A stretch of 64,000 nt of DNA. Origin: Glandiceps talaboti. Its lineage: Eukaryota; Hemichordata; Enteropneusta; Spengelidae. Numbering within the stretch: the stretch's first letter is position 1; each line of letters begins with the position of its first letter. Positions 53,234-64,000 of this stretch are shown in pieces. The notes under the pieces are model-generated. The model searched no databases, was not told the DNA's origin, and saw only the letters and a list, made by a program, of their open reading frames with translations. The position numbers and the translations under genes are program-made. The stretch spans positions 19,137,681 through 19,201,680 of the forward strand of contig NC_135552.1 of assembly GCF_964340395.1 (NCBI RefSeq). The letters are read 5' to 3'.

Positions 53234-55434
53234 CTACAACATTCTCGTCATACTTTTGGAATCACTTTTCACTCTTTCTGTAGTGTCTTCAATCTTGCCA
53301 GTAAGGTTGTTTAGTTTGTCATCTTGTAAGTCTTGCTCTTTCTGAATATCTAGCGCCATGGACTTCAAGTTACCAATAACCTGGTGTAGCTCATCAGCCT
53401 CTCCGTCCGATACAGCCTGAGACGTCTGCATGTAACTCTGGTGGTGGTGCCCACTTCTAGCTCTTGGACTACTATGGTTGTCCAGACCACTGTCAAGATC
53501 TGAAGTAAACAGATAATGTACATAATAGTCTGTGAGATGGAATCAAATAACAGCTAAAAACTGAATTATACATGAATGAGTATAATCTACAGAGTCCACA
53601 TGTATGAATGTTTTTATGAATTGCTTGTCAAGTCCTTACTATCATAAACGAATATATTGATGGGCTAATTACATCCAACAACACACTATTCAGAACTTTG
53701 GAACGTTACTAAAGGACAGCACATGCTGTCATCTGATGACAATTTTTGTTCAAATATGTTTTAATGTATAGTTAATTATACCCTGTTTTAATTAGGTATC
53801 ACTGCTGTCTTTGTTAGAAACCATCTCAAATGTTATTCATTTCACAGTCATCGTTCACGATATTGTCTCTAATGGTGGAATATTTCTCTACAACCAGGTA
53901 GGGCAAGCTAGGGTGGTGATGGTGGTGGTGGTGGTGGTGGTGGTGGTGGTGGTGGTGGTGGTGGTGGTGGTGGTGGTGGTGGGACAACTGCTCAAGATAT
54001 GTATTTGTTGCAAGTTATGAAAGTAAAAATATTAATACATGTACGTATAGGAGGAGCTGTGTGAGTTTGATGTAGGGTATCTCCCTGCTACTCATCTCAA
54101 TGTGGTTGGATATTAGGGAAAAAAGAACCTTATTTCACATGCATTTGTTAATATTGAGGTTTAGTCAGCTTCTAGTTTCATACCTTATCCTCTGTACAAT
54201 GATGCTAGACAAGATTCAAGATTGAGAAAGTGGCAAGGATAGGGGTAGAGATAAGGTTTGGATGGGATGAGATGCATACTTCCATTCTGTCTTCCCTCAC
54301 AACGATGGAGTAAGACGGGACTCAAGGGTGGAGTGGGGACATGGGTAGGGATAGGGTAGAGTAGGAGAGGGGTAGGGGTGGGAATAGGGTAGGATAGGGG
54401 TAGGGATCATAGGGTACGATAGGGGTGGGAATAGGATAAAGAGAAGGTTGGGTGATACACTTCATTTTTATCTTACCTCTGTATGATGATGTAGGATGTG
54501 ATTCAAGGTTTATTGTATTCTCTGGTAGATTAGCCTCATCAAATTCATATTTTGCATGACACTTTGTTTCCAGCATCTTCAGTATCTGCACTGCCTTGGC
54601 AGAGATAATGAAGATATTCACATCGGGTTTTCCAACTTTAAACTGGCTGATTTTCACATCCCATGGCGACGTGATCACAAAGGATGATATATCCTTGAAA
54701 TCAAAAGCCTGGACCACTTTGCCCTTCACATCTTTACATTCAAGTCCATTTTCTTGTATCTCTACTTTACCAGGGTAGGCATAGTCATTGACTTTCCTGG
54801 CATACAAGACCGGATATGTGTTTGGGTTTTCTGTATCTTCCAGAACACGAGAATCAGGAACTCTGGCGACAGCACTCCATCTACCTAACCATGAATCTAG
54901 ACCATCAATAATGTTCTCAGCAACCTCAAGATCATTGTTAATATCATCAACAACTCTGGAAGCATAATCTAGTTGCTCTCCCTGTTGAACTAATGTTTCA
55001 CCTGCTTTATTCAGAGTATTCTGGGAATTATATGCCAGTCGTAACAGTTCTCGGCCAAGTTCTGTCTGTTCCCCAGCATCACCAGATTTCACGATGGGTG
55101 CTGGTTTGCCCACTAATCTCTCTTTCCAGAAGTGCTCAATGTAGTTATACACTTCTTCCCTGTTAGGCAGCGATCCATACCAGTGTTTATCTGTATTGGT
55201 TGCTAGGGTTACACACCGGAACATGTAACTACTGTTTTCTTTCTTCACTGCAGTAAGTTCCGAAAAGTAGACCGTGATGTCGTTGATGGGTTCCTTTTTG
55301 TCATCATCTTGAAATAACATACAGTTTGGAGTTAGGATAAACACTCCATACACCCATCTCTTCTTTCTAGGTACGTAGTATGCAGCCTTCCATTCCTTAA
55401 TAGTGTAGGAACTATCACTTTCTACAGCAATCAT
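53234..55434 (-). CDS. SNAP47: SNAP47-like SNARE protein
   Basis: Minus-strand exons 54477-55434 and 53234-53499 close to 407 aa (human 464). The start at 55434 is chosen because it has A at -3 and the acceptor at 55443 leaves only a short leader. Residues 1-105 form the N-terminal PH-like region typical of SNAP47 (VPRKKRWVYG, KHWYGSLPNREEVYNYIEHF). Residues 121-185 are the Qb SNARE helix with central Gln154 (LVQQGEQLDYA). Residues 195-310 are a linker domain (YPGKVEIQENGLECKD). Residues 350-407 are the Qc helix with central Gln378, ending in a SNAP25-like TRML. No cysteine cluster for palmitoylation lies between the helices, as known for SNAP47. It acts in SNARE bundles for vesicle fusion on endomembranes and in dense-core or postsynaptic exocytosis. 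Confidence 0.92.
53912..53983. repeat. (GGT)n in the SNAP47 intron
   Basis: About 23 GGT units with one GAT. The long valine frame through it is an artefact. Confidence 0.95.
54240..54450 (+). repeat. G-rich TAGGG-type repeat in the SNAP47 intron
   Basis: Imperfect units of GGGATAGGG, GGGTAGGG and GGGGTGGGAATAGGG. There are many runs of three or four G on the plus strand, the non-template strand being minus. It lies within 30-240 bases of the exon 1 donor at 54476. Confidence 0.8.
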
Positions 55435-55442
55435 TGTTACAT

Positions 55443-58400
55443 CTGTAAAGGCTAAAAAAACCCACATGTTTGGTTACATACATTGTACGAACAATATACA
55501 GGTATAAATTCATATAAAACTGTGTAATTCTGGTATCAACATCACCATATCATATTAATGTCTGACTTTGTTCAAAATAACATGAAGGCCACTTTTAATC
55601 ATTAACATTTATATCATTTGTACACAACATGTAAGTTAATAATCATCTAGACAGACTGACTAGTTCCATCATTGTGGATATTTCATTAGCTGCTGCAAAG
55701 ACAACTCTTTCTCTCATACAGCATGCAAATATACAAGTGTAGTTGCATGGACTGAAACTTATATTTCATTAAAGACAGAAACCATTTCACATACAGTGAA
55801 TCTTCAAAGAGTCTGTCTGGGAAAAGAATTGATTCGGTACTCTCAATTCTGGTACCATAATTTGTCAATTATGCAACACATGCAGTCTGACCCTAAAATT
55901 CTAGACCAATACCTGTACATGTATGAGAGCTAGAGCATGGAGGTAGGAAGGACGACCTCCATGGTTAGAGTAACAACTGCAAGTTTGACAGTGGGAGCTG
56001 GATATATATGATACATGACCTTCCGGATGTCTATGGTCATGTTACAATGACTGGTACATTTCTTATATGAAACTCTGACTAAAAATGTGTTTACTCTCTG
56101 ATGCCAATAATGAGTGATGCCAGAAACTACTCAGTACAAAAAAATACACCAATCATTTCACACAACATATACTTGCCTACACCCAGTAGTGCTGCGAGTT
56201 ATGCATAGACTGGATACTGTGATGCGAGACAGATGTTCTTCACAAAGTATTAACATACACAGACACATACAGAACTTGGTGGAGTGAACTGATGGTCATT
56301 CACCTTTGAAATTTGAACAATGACCCTTGAAGGATTTGCTGTCTGTTGTCTCTAAGTACATTTGTATACTACCCCCCCCCCCCACCCATATGCACAATGG
56401 TAATGAAACTACTATGTACTGTTATCTTTAATTTGCCACCTTCACACCAGACAATTGTCCAAACCCCAAGGATTGTAAACACTTATATACACTTGATTAG
56501 TACAACTTGATAATAGGAAAGGTGGTTGCACACGAAAAATCAGGATGATATACAAGAAGAATCTGCCTTGATCACAGCATTACACTATACATGTACATGC
56601 AATCATATTTGTATGGTCACTATCATAGCAATAAATGATGTAATGCAGATGCTATCTTTTTGTTTCGCAATCTCAAGGATTTTAAACAATGCATGAACAC
56701 ATGATAGAGTGTGACAATAAGAGTACAATTTTCTGTGATCTTCTTACAGCGATTTGTAGTTGCATAAAATACTTAGAAGAATCATCTGGATAAACACTGG
56801 AAAGACCAAGACTTTGTGTATAATGCTCCTATATCCAGGAACCAAACAGCAATAAAGTTTTGAAAGTAAAGTCAGAAAGTAGTGTAAGGTTACATAACGT
56901 AAGGTAGAAATGCAATCTCTTGGTACATTCATATGCATGATCTTCATCATGTAGCAAGCTAACACAACACAATGAAGAATAGTAAAACTTACTCCAGGTG
57001 TTGTTGATTTGATATCTCTTCATCATCTAAATATATCTGCATCATCAAATAAACAACTATTTTTTCTGTTCTTACATTTTATTTTACTCACTCTTACTCT
57101 GATACCAACAAGTTTGTAAAAAATGTGGTGTTAACTTTAAACTGTAAACAAGACATACTTGTTTGAATCTAATGCTCTCATGACTTGACCTTGATCGACA
57201 CACCGGAATTCCAAATCCTCTATATAACAGTAACAAGAAGTGGAATAATCCCATACCTTGCAAAATACAAATTCCAGTCATTCTTATGAAGGAAGTCTAT
57301 TGCAAAAATAGGGGTTTTTCTTTGTAACTGTAGTCAACCCAAGTGAAACATGAGAAGGAAAAGGGCCATACTGGAACTTCAAGGACAACTGGCAAGTGCA
57401 CAAGGAAAGCGTTAGCAAATGTGGCCTCCTAAAATAGATTTACTCAACAGAACAAAAATAACTGTGGAACTAACTAGTAGTAGTGCCATCATATTTACAC
57501 ACAAAACAAAAGCAGAACCAGACATCATATTTACAAATAGTTCTGCTTGCAGACATGTAGTAATACTATTATGTACAGGACTCGATTCTGACATGGAGCA
57601 AGAAAGGGACAGTGTCAGAATATTCAGTTCTGTCTTACTCAATCTGCAAAAGAGGACTACCAGTAACTTATACTTTGTGCACAGGAATCTTTTAAACAAC
57701 AGCATGCCAAACATTTTAGTTGTGCTTTCCTCATTTTACCGAATGCCTAAAGCAGTGAATTTGGGGCCACTTCTGGCATAACAGGGCCAGTGAACCGTGA
57801 AGTCAATGTTGAACATATTCAAAAGAAAGTTTTCAACAAGACATATTTTAAAGGCAACTGGGCATGTGATTTCTGAAATGGCTTGGGTGGCCAACCCTCT
57901 TCTAGATTCTGGAAAAACCTACAAGTCAGGTTAAAACTGCATTCAAAATTTCTTGGAATGTGTACACGTGTTTAAGAACCAATCTAATTTCCAACTTTTC
58001 AAGTATTATCAATTACAACTGATGCATTACAAGCTGTGACCATATATTGTATCCATAATATTAATATCATATTCTATCAAGGTCCTTTTCACTAACTAGT
58101 ATTTGTAAACTGGCCAACGATATATTCACTCCAGGGTCAACATTCAATTTTCTAAAGATCAACCGTGGGTCAAAGCATGCTGATGTAGCCCTCGGTATAA
58201 TCATGGAAATATCACATTCACAGTGATAAATGGTAAATCCACACAAAGCTGCATTCACACCTTGATTGTGCTGGCAATAATTTGTATATAAGTAAACACA
58301 ATCATGAATTATTATAGAAAAATATCAGCATTTTTTCTCAGATTAGACCACACAACTTGCATTGCCACCGTAATGAGTCAATAAAAAAAAAAAACTTTTC

Positions 58401-58740
58401 TGTTGTCCCTTTTGTGTAACTTTCTGACTTATTGAATTCTATAGTATATATGTGATTAGTGTAGCATATGCATGGTCACGGAACTCTAGCGAGGATGCGG
58501 ACCATGTGGTACACAAGTTATCGTGAGAAGCATCTAATATTTTACCAGACATCGTGATACAGGTTACACGTCACACACTGCAATGTGGATTGATGTTATC
58601 TCATCAACGAAGACACGGATGAGTCTCGACCCTCATATGAACACGTAGCGGCGCACTGTCTTCCTAAAACTGACAAAATGGAGACTAGCTCTTAACTAAA
58701 CGAATGACTAACCCAACTTCCATGTATTTCACACACTTAC
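55443..58740 (-). other. Inferred intron 1 of SNAP47
   Basis: About 3.3 kb between the donor at 58740 and the acceptor at 55443. No conserved frame seen. It contains a poly-C run near 56371 and otherwise AT-rich sequence. Confidence 0.45.
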
Positions 58741-58870
58741 CTTTGGTCTAATGACGACGTTAGCGCTAGGCTTGTTTACGGTCGTGTTTTGTCACTCACT
58801 TCATAAGAATAACGCCATTCGACTTTCTCACGAAAAGGGCATTGTGGGTCTTCTAGACCACGTAGGCAAA
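58741..58870 (-). promoter_or_regulatory. Likely non-coding first exon and promoter region of SNAP47
   Basis: On the minus strand CCAAAG/GTAAGTGTG at 58741/58740 is a strong donor. The 130 bases upstream are CpG-containing (AGCGCTAACGTCGTC, CACGACCGTAAAC, GTCGAATGGCG), unlike the surrounding sequence. A CCCACAATGCCC motif lies near 58845. The transcription start is not located. Confidence 0.45.
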
Positions 58871-59553
58871 TGATAATTCGTAGCGTACAAGGTGATTAAA
58901 ATATCAGTAACCGTATATCGAAGCAATTACAAGCACTTACCAATAGTTATCATTTTAGACATACTTTAATAGGCATTCTTCATGGCAAAAAGCCACATTT
59001 CAAAAACTAGAGGTACATTTCTCTTCAAAATTTAATACAAATGTATCACATCTTACAATGTTTAAGCAAGCTAGTGGGTTTGAAAGTCGCCAGCTGGTCT
59101 AACCAAAACATAATGTTTATGTTATGAAAACATGCAAACAGACATGGCTAAAAATATACTAGTGCAATGAGCGTCATACGATGTTTTGACAGTTTTGACA
59201 AAATGTTTTCAAATATCAGAAGGACGTTGTCTATGAATAAATTAGTGAAAATACATTTAGTAGGTGTACACAACTGTAATTTCCAACTTCAGACCTATTG
59301 AGGCTATTGATAACTATTTTAAGACGCAGTGTACATTTCGACGATATTACATGTAAACTGAGCCATTACGTAGCACGCATTGCAGCTACCTGTTACAGGT
59401 CAGCGAAAGATTCATTTGTGCTATATACATTTATATATTCAACGTTTCTCTAGAGATCGGAGGTCACTAAGGTCATTGTGTACTTGCAGCACACCAAATA
59501 AATTATTTATCAAATCTCCATGAAAATCATTAGAATGACTTTTCAATTGTTTA

Positions 59554-59554
<1 letters not shown>

Positions 59555-59590
<36 letters not shown>

Positions 59591-59601
59591 TGCTTGCTTG
59601 C

Positions 59602-59660
<59 letters not shown>

Positions 59661-59695
59661 CGTGCGTACGTGCATGCGTGCGCGTGCGTGTGTAT
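59555..59695. repeat. (GT)n with TTGC and GCGT patches
   Basis: GT dinucleotides with internal CTTG units and a CG-containing 3' end. Confidence 0.95.
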
Positions 59696-59980
59696 ATATA
59701 CCTTTATATGTATAACTTTTTAACGATAAATATGTAGTAAACTATATTTCCATGTACTCACAGCTCCCATGTATTTCTTTATATCTGGCGAAAAATTTAA
59801 CACTAAATAAAACGTGTATAATAACACGAAATAACACGAAAACTTTACCATGACACAACATTCTAAATAACTGTATATTTGATTATCTTGCTCTGTTAAA
59901 CCAATTCGTATAGGGTCTATGCTCCAACAGATGCTGTTTGAAAATTCGTTTTATGGGATATTAAGAATTATATATCCAAA

Positions 59981-60011
59981 CCATAGACCCTCCACCCGTG
60001 GAGGGTCTATG
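59981..60011. repeat. Short hairpin element, copy 2
   Basis: CCATAGACCCTCCACCC followed almost at once by its complement GGAGGGTCTATG. It has the same left arm as 6619-6635, over 50 kb away. Confidence 0.65.
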
Positions 60012-60229
60012 TCCAACTACGTATATACAGTACATCAACGGAACACTTGCTGTTATCCGATCGCTATGTAAAGTACGCGTACACATTTTTTGGTGAAATG
60101 TCTTTCTATATAAAGATAGTAAAAAAATAGGGGGGGGGAATAAATTAAGAACATTTTAACATAATTTATTTATTTAAACATATATTTGAATTATATAAGT
60201 AATATCAGGGATTTTAGTTTACGGAAATT

Positions 60230-60480
60230 ATTATCAAAATTTAGCTTAAGTGACCATACTTTAGATATAGAATTTGGAAGAAGGAGATCCCCAATAGTTT
60301 GATGTGATTTAAATTTAGTTGATGATGAGATGCATTTCATTTTAGACTGTTTGATTTTCTGTATACAAAGAAAAAATTGTTTAAAGAATGTGATATAAAA
60401 ATCAGTATTGTTAATAGAAATTTATCTTTTTTTAAATATTATGCAATACCATCTTCCTCTCGCCAATTTTTTGAAGAAAA
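60230..60480 (+). pseudogene. Decayed 3' end of a non-LTR retrotransposon ORF
   Basis: One frame reads EFGRRRSPIV, stop, CDLNLVDDEMHFILDCLIF and a basic tail, then stops again. This resembles the conserved end of LINE-type reverse transcriptase proteins: a cysteine motif, then an acidic-E-x-HF-(I/L)-x-x-C block. In-frame stops and A/T drift show it is dead. The reverse transcriptase core is not present. Confidence 0.45.
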
Positions 60481-61084
60481 AAAATTGTAGATATTAATGT
60501 GTTACTGTTAGAGAGAGAAAATTGTTTTGCTGTTGTTATTGTTATTGTTAGTATTAATGGTGTTGTTGTTGTTGTTGTTGTTGTTTACCACTGCATTCAC
60601 TGACGATACATATGTGTAATAAAGTTATTTATTTATTCATTCATATGTATGTGTACAGCTAACACTGGTCGTCTCGTCTTTGACGTGATCTCCGAGGAAA
60701 GACGTTGATTTCGTCGAAGTATTACAGCAATGTTACCGGGTTTTACCTTTCACCTAAATTTTGCAATCAATATTTTTTTTTATTTATTGTGGAATTGGCT
60801 GTAGCTATCTTTCGTATCCCATTCATATCTGAGAACACACACCCAGGCACTTCGTAATGGTTGCTTTAATAGAAGAAAAATAAAAATGAAATTTTCGGTT
60901 TGTTGAACATGATAAAAGGTCGTAAAAAAATCCTTTTGAGAAACCTGGATTTCACATGTAAGACAATGTAGGTCCTCTAGCCTACCATTCACGATCTACA
61001 CACCAATGAATCCAATAGAGCAGTGGAAGAACATGTACTGCGCCATCTACGACAATATGGAAAATAATCTTAAAGCGAAGTACA

Positions 61085-61085
<1 letters not shown>

Positions 61086-61131
<46 letters not shown>

Positions 61132-61182
61132 GGTGGTGGTGGTGGTGGTGGTGGTGATGGTGATGATAGTGGTGATGATGAC

Positions 61183-61219
<37 letters not shown>

Positions 61220-61226
61220 CTGATGC

Positions 61227-61282
<56 letters not shown>

Positions 61283-61353
61283 GGGGTGTGGTGGTGGTGG
61301 TGGTGGTGGTGGTGGTGGTGGTGGTGGTGGTGGTGATAGTGATCATGATGTTC

Positions 61354-61449
<96 letters not shown>

Positions 61450-61470
61450 GTGCTGGTGGTGGGGTGGTAC
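61086..61470. repeat. Long compound (GAT)n/(GGT)n trinucleotide repeat
   Basis: Alternating blocks: GAT, GGT, GAT with two GCT, GGT, then a long GAT block of about 100 bases, then GGT/GCT. Open frames of poly-Asp, poly-Met, poly-Gly, poly-Val or poly-Ser across it are artefacts. Confidence 0.95.
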
Positions 61471-61730
61471 CGATTGTGGTGGTGGAGGTGCTGCTGCTTT
61501 CCTACTGTTGTTATGGATAGGTTGTAGTAAATTAAACTCAAATACGAAAATTAAAGTTAGCTCCCCTTTCGCTGTTGATATTATATATTTCTACAAGACA
61601 TGTACACTGAAGTTTCGATCGACACTTAATCAGCTATAAATATAGGTTCGAAAATGTGTTTTTGAACGTCATGTTTGTGCACTCAAATTACATGGGTTTG
61701 GTAGATATTTAACTACATCTGCGGCAATGT

Positions 61731-61829
61731 TAGACTGTAAGATACATCGTGTTGTTCCGGTCTCCTCTCTTTGGGAGGGGTGTTGACCGATGTGTGAGGG
61801 CGCCCCGCCACGGCGTACCTTACGGGCTA
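61731..61829. mobile_element. TAGWCTGTAAGG MITE, copy 5, with 9-bp target duplication
   Basis: 99 bp, starting TAGACTGTAAGATACATCG and ending GCGTACCTTACGGGCTA, with inner block GTGTGAGGGCGCCCCGCC. The flanks CGGCAATGT and CGGCAATAT (61722-61730 and 61830-61838) match at 8 of 9 positions. Confidence 0.85.
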
Positions 61830-62460
61830 CGGCAATATAGTATACTACAAGCTCTATAATGGATACAGAACGATTGTGTTATGTGTCTACTTCTTGAATT
61901 CACATATAAGGAGATCTGAAACACAAGTTTTTCTATACTGTCAAAGTTTACCGTTGGTAGGCCTATAGAAGTTGGTTTTGTGTTATATAAGTAATACGAC
62001 TATCACAAGATGGTGTGATATCACATATAACGTTTGGCAATAGATATCGATGAAGGCTACCCTCTCAGATTAAAGTTTTGAGGCTAGACGATATATAGGA
62101 GAACGTCAGGGGTCCGAAAAAAATTAACTTCTCATGTCACTAAAAAGTAGCAGTTGTCCGTAATGTTGGTATAATAGCAAAAATGTTCCTACACTAGCAG
62201 ATATAATAAAGTCGCTTTGCTGTCTCGTGTATTAGATAACTTGATTAGGTGGTTATATCTACTATGTGTAACAGAAACTGCAGTTTAGTATGTATATGTC
62301 TGGTGATGAGATGAGGTGATATGTAGTGTCCGTAACATGTAAAGTGTCTGTAACATGTCAGAAACACAAATTATACATATATGTAAATATCTTTAGTAAA
62401 ACAATTCAGACTTATTCATCAATTTGTTTTCTGAACTACCTAATGAGGAACCGGGATTCG

Positions 62461-62710
62461 ATAGTTTACTTTCCCGAACTGGGAATTGCTGGCTTACCTT
62501 TCCGAACTGAGGATTGCTAGTTTACCTTCCCGAACTGGGAATTGCTAAGTTTACCTTCCCGAACTGGGAATTTCTGGCTTACCTTTCCGATCTGGGAATT
62601 GCTAGTTTACCTTCCCGAACTGAGAACTGCTAATTTACCTTCCCGAACAGGGAATTGCTAAGTTTACCTTCCTGAACTGGGAATTGCTAGTGTTTACCTT
62701 CCCGGGAATT
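62461..62710. repeat. 28-30-bp minisatellite, about 8.6 copies
   Basis: The unit is TTTACCTTCCCGAACTGGG followed by AATTGCTAG. Units 1-2 and 4-5 share the variant CTGG/CTTACCTTTCCGA, which suggests a three-unit (~86-bp) higher-order period. Confidence 0.9.
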
Positions 62711-63380
62711 TATAATACCACATGTTTACATTTGATATTTTAACCATTTTTAATTTTTTTTATTTATTAAAGTGTTAATCTATAAGAAATGTTTTGCCTG
62801 AGGTTGCAAGGTGTACATATTCATGCAATGTTTCATTTCTCCGAATATAATGTATCGGTATGTGTGGATTCTGAGTTCATGCGAAACGTATATGTATGAT
62901 CGGGACGTTGCTTACATGAAGTATGTGATGTGAAGTGAATGACTAAATACATGCAGATGGTAGACAATATATCATGTATATAATACCCACATATGATTAC
63001 TAATCACATATGAAAATAACTAAATAAAGTAACAAATAAAATGTGAATTAAGCTTATAATAGAATTTTAAATATAAACATTCACAATAATTCTTTTCGAC
63101 CAAATATTCGATAATTATGGAAGAAATCGATATCATATATCAATATTGATTTTCAAAGTTCTGCGACAAGAATGTAATAATGTATCAACGGTGTTCTTTT
63201 ACTGCCTACTGCACTTATCTGCACTGTTACATTAATTTGCCGTTTTCACTCAATTATACATGTCAATTATTCAATAGGTAACAAAGCTACAGGCATTCTT
63301 TTGTTATCTTTTTATAAAAGTTCTCATCTCTTTCATATGTATGAGGCTCTGACGCAGGCCTTTGTCACAACCAATCCCGA

Positions 63381-63388
63381 TATAAAAG
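63381..63388 (+). promoter_or_regulatory. TATA box of the gene starting at 63539
   Basis: TATAAAAG in a locally GC-richer context, 158 bases before the ATG. It predicts a transcription start near 63410. Confidence 0.55.
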
Positions 63389-63538
63389 CTGCTTGCATTG
63401 ACGGCACTGTGCTGTGAATAGGCAAACCAGAGCAACGCCAAATTTGCAAACCAGATGTGTCTCTTCGGGGATATATTTAAGACCAATATATCAGTGTAGA
63501 GTGATACGGAAAGAGTTTGGACACCAACGAAAAACAAC

Positions 63539-63614
63539 ATGGCGATACTGTTTACAGAGAACCATACACTCATCTCTATTCTCTTCATCTTCACAGTTTT
63601 GACATTACTAAAAG
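63539..63614 (+). CDS. First coding exon of a secreted or membrane protein (3' partial)
   Basis: An ATG in good context (AACAACATGG) opens a 25-residue signal peptide: MAILFTENHT, then a hydrophobic core ISILFIFTVLTLL, then Lys. The exon ends in AAAG/GTAGGT after the first base of a codon (phase 1), the usual phase after a signal peptide in genes of modular extracellular proteins. A possible exon 2 starts after a CTTTTCTCCCACCGTAACAG acceptor near 63846; it stays open for only about 22 codons, so a further donor or another exon is needed. The rest of the gene is beyond the window. Function unknown. Confidence 0.55.
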
Positions 63615-64000
63615 GTAGGTGTTTATTCCACTACGTTTCAACTGACCCCAATCAATGTAAATTTTATACGGTGATTCATTTCACCACCTATGTTGTATTT
63701 ACTGTCGATCCTATTAAACTCACGAAAACGATAGTTGTCTTCTGTTCTCTCACGGTTGTTTATGTTCGATCGGACAAACATTATTGTTTTCTAAGGGTAT
63801 AAAAACCTTTCATCGTTGAAATACTGCTTTTCTCCCACCGTAACAGATGCTTCAAACATAAATCGTTGCTATGACACGATAAGAAACGCAACACTATTAC
63901 GTGAAATGTAATATCGTAAACAGTTCATCTGGTATGTAATTTCTGTGTGAGTAATGGTTGCATCTTTGACCGTTTTAAAATTGCGGAATTTTCGTCGGTC

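Larger units (their letters stand above)
58871..63370. other. Repeat-rich intergenic interval
   Basis: No gene recognised. The contents are microsatellites, a hairpin element, a decayed LINE tail, a MITE and a minisatellite, each listed separately. Confidence 0.4.

Noticed and set aside
57412-57781. Overlapping 100- and 120-codon frames on both strands in SNAP47 intron 1
   Set aside because: No homology recognised, no splice or start context beyond chance, and both strands are equally open.
61006-61541. Poly-Asp, poly-Met, poly-Gly, poly-Ser and poly-Ile frames
   Set aside because: Direct read-out of the GAT/GGT repeat with no flanking conserved sequence.
62461-62710. CRISPR-like direct repeats
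   Set aside because: Head-to-tail minisatellite with no spacers.

Overview
The window is nuclear DNA of a marine-type invertebrate metazoan. It is AT-rich, its genes carry GT-AG introns, and it is full of microsatellites, minisatellites and short inverted-repeat transposons. The amylases are the animal chloride-dependent type, and the TTLL4 and SNAP47 orthologues are readable by eye. The protein resemblance suggests a non-vertebrate deuterostome (hemichordate or cephalochordate) or a lophotrochozoan. I cannot fix the species.

1-18.7 kb is a tandem alpha-amylase cluster on the plus strand. Copy A has only its last exon in the window. Copy B (three exons, 501 aa) and copy C (three exons, 498 aa) look intact. 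Copy D has three exons, but a 4-bp insertion in exon 2 creates a stop. Between A and B lies a relic in which an intron-2 end is fused to the last part of exon 3. All four copies split the codon before exon 3 in the same phase, and B, C and D share both introns. Each start codon of B, C and D lies one base after a likely 3' splice site. Foldback and inverted-repeat elements fill the gaps.

18.7-24.6 kb holds no gene that I can see: AT-rich DNA, degenerate tandem repeats and one MITE.

24.6-44.6 kb is a TTLL4-type tubulin/NAP polyglutamylase on the minus strand. Fourteen coding exons close in phase to 1098 aa. Two more open, phase-compatible exons downstream suggest a second C-terminus. A 5' UTR acceptor at 37262 and a strong donor at 44412, next to a CpG-rich stretch, suggest a non-coding first exon and promoter.

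44.7-53.2 kb is intergenic: tandem repeats and several MITEs with 9-bp target duplications. 53.2-58.9 kb is SNAP47 on the minus strand (two coding exons, 407 aa), with a likely non-coding first exon near 58.74 kb. 59-63.4 kb is repeat-rich (GT, GAT/GGT, a 28-30-bp minisatellite, a decayed LINE tail). At 63.4 kb a plus-strand TATA-box promoter precedes a signal-peptide exon whose gene leaves the window.

The three gene groups are functionally unrelated: secreted digestive enzymes, a cytoskeletal modifying enzyme and a membrane-fusion SNARE. The most notable material is the amylase cluster caught in duplication, mosaic exchange and decay, and a Mutator-like MITE family with at least five copies here.
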